A stretch of DNA of 64,000 nucleotides from positions 114,969 through 178,968 of the forward strand of contig VSDK01020374.1 of NCBI GenBank assembly GCA_009767595.1, read 5' to 3'. Origin of the DNA: Symbiodinium kawagutii. Lineage: Eukaryota; Sar; Dinophyceae; Suessiales; Symbiodiniaceae. Both the position numbers and the translations under genes were made by a program. Below are positions 58,325-64,000 of the stretch, one piece after another (positions within the stretch are counted from its first letter, which is position 1; every line of letters starts with the position of its first letter). The notes beneath the pieces are model-generated. The model ran no database searches, was not told where the DNA came from, and saw only the letters and a list, made by a program, of their open reading frames with translations.

Positions 58325-61300
58325 ATGAAGCACTTCTTGCCCGTGGTCGCCTTCCTTCTAGTCGTCAGTGCCTGGGCACGCGACCATGTCCATCTATCTA
58401 AAACATCTGAAGTGGCTTCCTAATTTTCAGGGAATCTTTTTGAAACCCTTTTAATTAATTAATCCATTTAACATCTTTTAACTTTTGTCTTTTGTTTCAG
58501 AATTGAAAAGTGAGTTCAAGATGAACAAACTGAAACTCAGGTGCTCAGCCATCTCCAAGAAGACGCAGTCCACCACCTCCAAGAAGACGCAGTCCACCAC
58601 CTGTTGACTCCCGTCGTCGAACAGTCGATGATCGCCGACGGTACGTACCTCCGGACGACCGCCGTCGTTATGTACCTCCGGACGACCGCCGACGTTATGT
58701 TCCTCCTGCACCGCCACCACCACAGTGCTATGTACCCAATTGCGTTTCATGCCTCGTTTCGCCAGAAACCTAGACTTTGCCCTCAGAACTGCATGTGAGA
58801 CTTGACTGTGCTGCATTTTCCACTTATTTGGACCGTGCATTGAGGCCTCACATTTGCTACAGGTGCCTGCCAGGATATACAAGGCACACTTGGCATCAGT
58901 TGGTTGGTTTGGTGCATGCGTTTTCCTTGCAAAAGATACAGGTGCAAATGTGTCGGAAAGCCGAATAAGCCAGGGAAGTGCAGACAAAAAGTGATTCTAG
59001 AAGTTGATATTCCATGCTTAAGGATGCTTGAGGACTAGTTGGAGCCCTAGGTGTAAGGAGAGAAAGCTTTTTTGGGCACCCAATTCACGTCCTCTTCGCA
59101 GAATGTTCACAGATTGATGTTGGGCCTTAACAGCTGCTTCTCAACTACACCTTCGATTTCCGATACGACGTGCATGCTACGTCAGAGATGACTTGTGATG
59201 AGTTAGGGCTAAGGACATTGGCTTCAACTTGCACGCCCAAAGTGCCCATGGTGAAAGACCTTCCTCAATGGAAAGAAAACGTATGCACTGCATGTTTGCT
59301 AACAGACCTGCATCCTCCTTCACGGGCTTTCCCTTCCAAGTAGCTTTAAGAGACATACAGATTTAACATGATATAATGCACAATAATGAATTAGCGAAGT
59401 GACGACGACTAAACATATTTTGAAGCAGAACCATGGCCTATTTTTTATTTGTAAAAGTATTTGCATTCTTTTGGCGTTTTCCTTTGCTTGCATTGGGCAA
59501 ACTGTTTGCGCGTGCTTGTGCACAAGTTGCGGGAAGGGAAAGGCATTCTAACAGGTTGCCTTTGCTGTGAATAGTCGTTGCATGTTTTTGCTGGATCAAG
59601 CACCATATGTTACATCATATTTTATAGATGATATATATAGATATGTTTTTCGGAGTTCAGGGCACATGGGCGCTGCATCAAATGGCACGCTGATTGCTTC
59701 TCTTCTCGCTTCAGGAGTGGCCTTGTACCGGGCTCCAACTGCCTACCTTGCAGTTCTCGCTGCATCTCCTGCGACCGTGCTTGACCGAGTCACAGTTTCG
59801 TTCCTGCAAAATATAAGCAAAACATAGCAAAACATGAACATGACTTCTCATCCATTTAGTTAAATTTTCTCATCTATTCGATTCGTTTTCGCATCTATTT
59901 TTCAAGGCAGGTGAAGTATGTTGCCACTTTTTTATGTGACAAGGTGCTGGGTGGGGAGATTGTGATCAAGGAAAATGTGTGGCTGGTTATGGGAACAGGA
60001 GGACAGGCAAATTGGTGAGATGGCAAAATGCATGTCAAATCACTTCAAGACAGTGCAGCCAGACCAGACAATAGACAGCTGACAGTATGTGACACAGTGG
60101 CCTTAATTACAAAGCTTAAGGATACATAAGGACGCTTCAGGTCAGTGCTGGGAAAATGTGATGTCGCAGGAATGGTGCTGGCTGCGGAGCTTGTACTGGG
60201 CACTGCAGAAGCTGTTTAGTTTCGGGGGCCGACAATTGTGATGCAGGAAAGTGTGACCCACTGCTGCACTGAATGTTTCTGCAGAGGAAAGCATGTCCGC
60301 AGAAAATGTGCCAATGTACATGATGCAAAGTATTCTTCGGTTGTTCTTGACTCGCAGAGGCTATCAAAGATGAATGACTAGCCCCCAGTTCAGCAGAATG
60401 CCAAGGATTCAGGCTACACCAACGATGGAACCAGATGTTCATCATGCAGCTCATGGTGTGCCTCTTGCGATTCAGCAGGCCCTGGACGTTGTGATGCTTG
60501 TGACTTGCCTAAAGCCGATTCTTTCCGATCTGCACTTTCTCTCATTCTTTCTCCAGGGATCTGGGGTAGTTATGCTGCAAAGATTGAAGAAATACCTTTG
60601 TGACAACTCAACGAGGCATATCAAGGCATGGCCTAGCCTGCCAAGATGTCTCTGAGGCCAGTCAGCATATTTTCTTGACAAAGACAAGACGTGCAAAGCC
60701 TGCGCAAAGAACTGCCAGAAATGCAATGATGCCTCCGATGAAGGGCACCATGCTTGCAATTGGGTGACTGCTCTCAAGGCATCAGAAATGCGACCAATGA
60801 TCAGCTGTTGGCACCAGGTGCACTTCTTGTGCATTTGGCTACATCTTCAACCGCAAGCACAAGTGTGTTCGGAGTGCTTCATTTGCAAGAGAGCCTGAAA
60901 GCCATGGAACTACTACGCAGTGAATGATGTTTTAGTCATTCAGTCATTGCGGTGCAACGGTTATTCGAAGTTATAGTGATTGATAGCGTGTATGCCGTCT
61001 ACATTTGTTGCACCCCACATGCAGCCTTGGGGGGTTGCTGTGATGCTCTGCAGGCTGGATGATCAATTTGATCTGGATGATTCCTGCCGGGGTTGCTGTT
61101 TGTTGCTTGCTCGGCTTTCTGGTGAAGTTTGCCGCGGATGAAGTCCGATCATGGCTTCGCAATCGTCGCAGAGCAGCGAATCGACTCTTGTCGCGCCCTT
61201 GGTTCGAAGGACATCGATTCATCATGACAGACCTATGCTCATCTTGTCATTACCTCGTCATCACCTTGTCATCACTTTGTCACATTCGCGCTACTTTTCA

Positions 61301-61334
61301 TGGAGGCCACCGCCTGCACCTGCTCGGGAAATAG
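58325..61334 (+). CDS. Gene B: paralogue of gene A, DDRRR plus Cys-repeat membrane protein
   Basis: Exons: 58325-58379 (signal peptide MKHFLPVVAFLLVVSAW), 58541-58760, 58845-58883, 58942-58990, 59134-59280, 59715-59770, 59944-59998, 60170-60254, 60394-60499, 60657-60765, 60818-60888 and 61054 onward (helix WMINLIWMIPAGVAVCCLLG then RSWLRNRRR). The second exon reads SPRRRSPPPPRRRSPPPVD, then DDRRRYVPP twice and DDRRRYVPPAPPPPQ, CYVPNCVSCL, all in one frame. Cys repeats include CLPCSSRCISC, DCDQGKCVAGYGN and CGACTGHCRSC. It has one exon gene A lacks, 59134-59280, with FDFRYD and VKDLPQWKE. Splice phases match gene A at the homologous junctions. The C-terminal end after the membrane helix is uncertain. 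Role unknown; a surface receptor or adhesin is likely. Confidence 0.82.
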
Positions 61335-62369
61335 CACTTCCATCAGATCCGCCCCAGATTCATGGGTGTCTTGGAAGAACGTGGGCACTATGACCAGCAG
61401 GAAGGATCGCGAAGACTGTTAACAGAAGTGAGGCACAGATGCTCAAGCAGGAAATAAAATGCGAAGTTGCAGGATGTTGCAGGGAATGTGAAACAGATTG
61501 GAACATCACGTGGAACATCACTTGGAACATCATAAGCATCGCTACCAGACATTTCATTTTTTTTCGATGCTCTGAGGCAGCAGGCAGAAATGTCAATTTG
61601 GTCCCGTGCTGCGACTCTTCTTCCATCAGCTCTTTCAGGGGGAAGTGCGTCTCTTGGAGGCACTAGGACCTGCTCTTTTGATCAGGAAGATTCGCAGGCT
61701 GCCAACCATAAGATGAATGGCATCAAATCTAATTATGGAATGATTTGCCAATAGGCAGAAGCCGATGAAACCCGGTCGACTGAATGTCCCCATAGACGCA
61801 CCATGACGCACCAAGTTTGTGAGACGAAAAAGCTCAATATTCAGGGAGCAATCACTCCTGTGACATCCAGCGGCTAGTTGTGAGTTTGTGTTTCCCCGAA
61901 CAACTATAGGTCTTCCGGACTCCGGGCAGATTTTGACCTGGTAGCCACCGTTCGGGGATTGGGTTCCCGGATTGGCTTCCCGGAACTTTGCTGCCTTGGT
62001 AACGCTATAATGTTTCATACAATTGCATACGCATCAGATATCCAATAGAAACCACGAGCAACTATAGCATACCGGCAAAATTCAACACAAGTGAAAAATG
62101 CTGTGTGGCGAAACTCAGTATCCAGGTCATTCGTACTCCAAATGAACGCAGATATGATTTAGAATTGCAGAAATTGCAAAGCAATTACGCTGCCGCGCAC
62201 CAATCCTGCAATCCACATGGCCTTCAACAAGCGCAAGTCGAAAGCACAAGGGACGCATCTAAAGAATTCTATATAATTCTATAGAGTAGTTTGGTATCTT
62301 AAGAATAGTTTGGAAATCTGTTTGAAATGTTTTTGTGTTGCCAATTCAGTGGAACCACCTGAAGCAAGG
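61335..62369. other. Intergenic, no recognised gene
   Basis: Between the gene B tail and duplicated block 2. Only short open frames on both strands; no domain, RNA or repeat was recognised. Confidence 0.5.
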
Positions 62370-62800
62370 CCCATTCTGTCCGTTCCAAGCGGAATCTGGT
62401 CTGGGTCTGAGGGCATTTCGCTGCAACGTGCCATGGGTCAAAATGGGTCAAACTCTTCAAAGGTTATGAACTGTCGAGCAGGGCACCAGTTTGCAACTTG
62501 TTTGAGTCACATTTCTCCTCGAACCGCATGTTACATCTTGTCGTGTACATATTTTATCTATGATCTATATGTAGTGTGTATTTGTAGTAGTTGTGTCCTT
62601 TTCGATGTCACTGTCCTACGCGAAAATGCTGCCAGACTTTGCAATCTCCAAGGCGTGGCTACTACACGTACAATGGGCGGAATCACGACGTGTGTGAGTT
62701 CCAGCTCCAGTTCGACAACGGAGCTGTGCAAGGAAGAGGCGTTGATGATGTAGGCGTGGCACCTGCGACCTTGGACATGGAAGACAAGTGTGCAGTTTTG
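62370..62800 (+). repeat. Duplicated block, copy 2, with module exon C'
   Basis: Counterpart of 46998-47493. The exon begins at 62653 after AAG|G and reads RGYYTYNGRNHDVCEFQLQF, identical there to copy 1, then VDDVGVAPATLDMEDKC. It diverges from copy 1 after CAVLL, so the end of the exon is uncertain. It follows gene B at about the same distance as copy 1 follows gene A. Confidence 0.8.
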
Positions 62801-63694
62801 TTGTTGCTTGCACTTGGAAGACTAGCAGCTTTCAAACAATGTTGGCTTTTCCAAACCTGTTGGTATCTTTTGCTATTGCCATTTATCACCTATGGGCCAT
62901 GATTTCAGTTTTTTCTCCCTGTTCTCCTGATGGTTTTTGGTTTGCAAACGACAAGCACATCATCCAGAAGCTGAACCAAAGCAGAGTAGTTTCTAGTTAG
63001 GCAAAGCAGGAACTTGGAGATAGATATTCTTTAGTTGTTTGAAGCGGTCGTCAAAGAATCCGCAAGAAGATCAAGAGAAAAATCAAAGAAGAGGTGGCAG
63101 TAGCAGGGGTACTAGGATAAGACATGTTGCATTGTTTGCGGTCTTGTTTATAATGCTATTATACTATTATCATTTTTGTTGCGCTTCTCGTTTTTGTTCT
63201 TGCCGTTTTTGATACCGATGATTTGCTGTTGCTGTCATAGAAGCAAAAGTACAAGTAGAAGTGCAAGTTCCAGCAGTGGCAGACGCAGTGCAGTGCCAGT
63301 CAGGTTGCAACATATCATGCACATTTTTGCATGGTCATTCAAAGCAGGTACAGTATAGCCTTCCAGATGAGTTGGATTTTAAGGACCTCCTAAGCTCTTG
63401 GTGGAAGGGTTCAAACTCGAAATTGAGCTTGGTCGCATTGCTTTGATTTTAGCATCGCAATTGAGTCAGGAACAACTTGGGGTAGTATAAAAACCCCGGG
63501 CAATCATTTTGAATAAGGCCAGCGCGCCAAAAAGCCCCGGTTGCAGTTTTACCCGAGAAAACGATAATAGGAAAAAAAAACGATAACAATGATGATATGA
63601 TGTATCATGGCAGGGGTTTGTAAAGCGTTTGGGTGCAGTATTTCGGCTTTGTCCATCATAGCGCAAGCAAGCCATTCTACAGCTCAACGTGCGT
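62801..63694. other. No recognised gene
   Basis: Follows module exon C'. It contains short open frames and a purine-rich stretch around 63560-63590, and nothing that can be assigned. Confidence 0.5.
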
Positions 63695-63942
63695 ACTTGC
63701 TGCTTGTTGCTTGCTGCTTGTTGCTTGTTGCTTGCTGCTTGCTGCTTTCTGCTTGTTGCTTGTTGCTTGCTGCTTGCTGCTTGTGCTGCTGCTTGCTGCT
63801 TGCTGCTTGTGCTGCTGCTTGCTGCTTGCTGCTTGCTGCTTGTGCTGCTGCTTGCTGCCTGCTGCTTGCTGCTTTTGCTGCTGCTTGCTGCTTGCTGCTA
63901 CTGCTTGCCGCCTCCTGCTGCTGCTGCTGCTTGCTTACTGCT
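63695..63942. repeat. TGCTTGCTGC minisatellite
   Basis: About 250 bases of degenerate TTGCTGC/TTGTTGC/TGCTGCTGC units. All three plus frames are open across it only because of the repeat (poly Leu/Ala/Cys), so it is not called coding. Confidence 0.95.
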
Positions 63943-64000
63943 AGGAAATTATGAGATATCCGAGGAGTCCAAGACGATAACAAAACGATAACAAAAACGA

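Noticed and set aside
63607-63991. Three overlapping Leu/Cys/Ala-rich open frames at the window end
   Set aside because: All are produced by the TGCTTGCTGC minisatellite.

Overview
The window looks like nuclear DNA of a dinoflagellate, probably a Symbiodiniaceae-type alga. This is inferred from gene structure: exons mostly 30-100 bases long, 5' splice sites that are GT, GC or GA, 3' splice sites almost always AG followed by an exon-initial G, introns of a few hundred bases, and products belonging to a flagellate eukaryote. No operon, Shine-Dalgarno or other prokaryotic signal was seen. All splice sites were called by hand from reading-frame phase and protein similarity, so individual boundaries may be off by a few bases.

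From base 40 to 55826 the plus strand carries one gene: the 3' part of an axonemal dynein heavy chain, broken into about 120 recognisable exons. In order it encodes AAA2 (0-2.7 kb), AAA3 (2.8-8.3 kb), AAA4 (8.8-16.4 kb), the stalk with its two coiled-coil arms and microtubule-binding tip (16.6-20.3 kb), AAA5 (20.3-23.1 kb), the linking segment (23.2-27.3 kb), AAA6 (34.0-35.6 kb) and the C-terminal domain (36.1-41.1 and 52.5-55.8 kb). The stem, linker and AAA1 lie upstream of the window. Most neighbouring exons join in phase and restore continuous dynein sequence.

The dynein introns hold other material. An 11.4-kb intron (41088-52508) contains, on the same strand, a complete-looking gene for a type I membrane protein (gene A, 41793-46045), a separate module exon (47320-47493) and two exons of a RING-finger protein (49977-51440). 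Introns of 6.6 kb (27325-33969) and 4.0 kb (11771-15799) hold repeats and unrecognised ORFs.

Downstream of the dynein stop there is about 2.5 kb without a recognised gene, then gene B (58325 to about 61334). It is a paralogue of gene A with the same exon order: signal peptide, Pro/Arg segment with DDRRR repeats, poly-proline, a chain of growth-factor-receptor-like cysteine repeats, one membrane helix and a short basic tail. Gene B is followed by a second copy of the module exon (62653-62800) inside a duplicated block. The window ends in a TGCTTGCTGC minisatellite.

The dynein works in the flagellar axoneme. Genes A and B look like cell-surface receptors or adhesins of unknown role. There is one 19-base assembly gap at 40346-40364.
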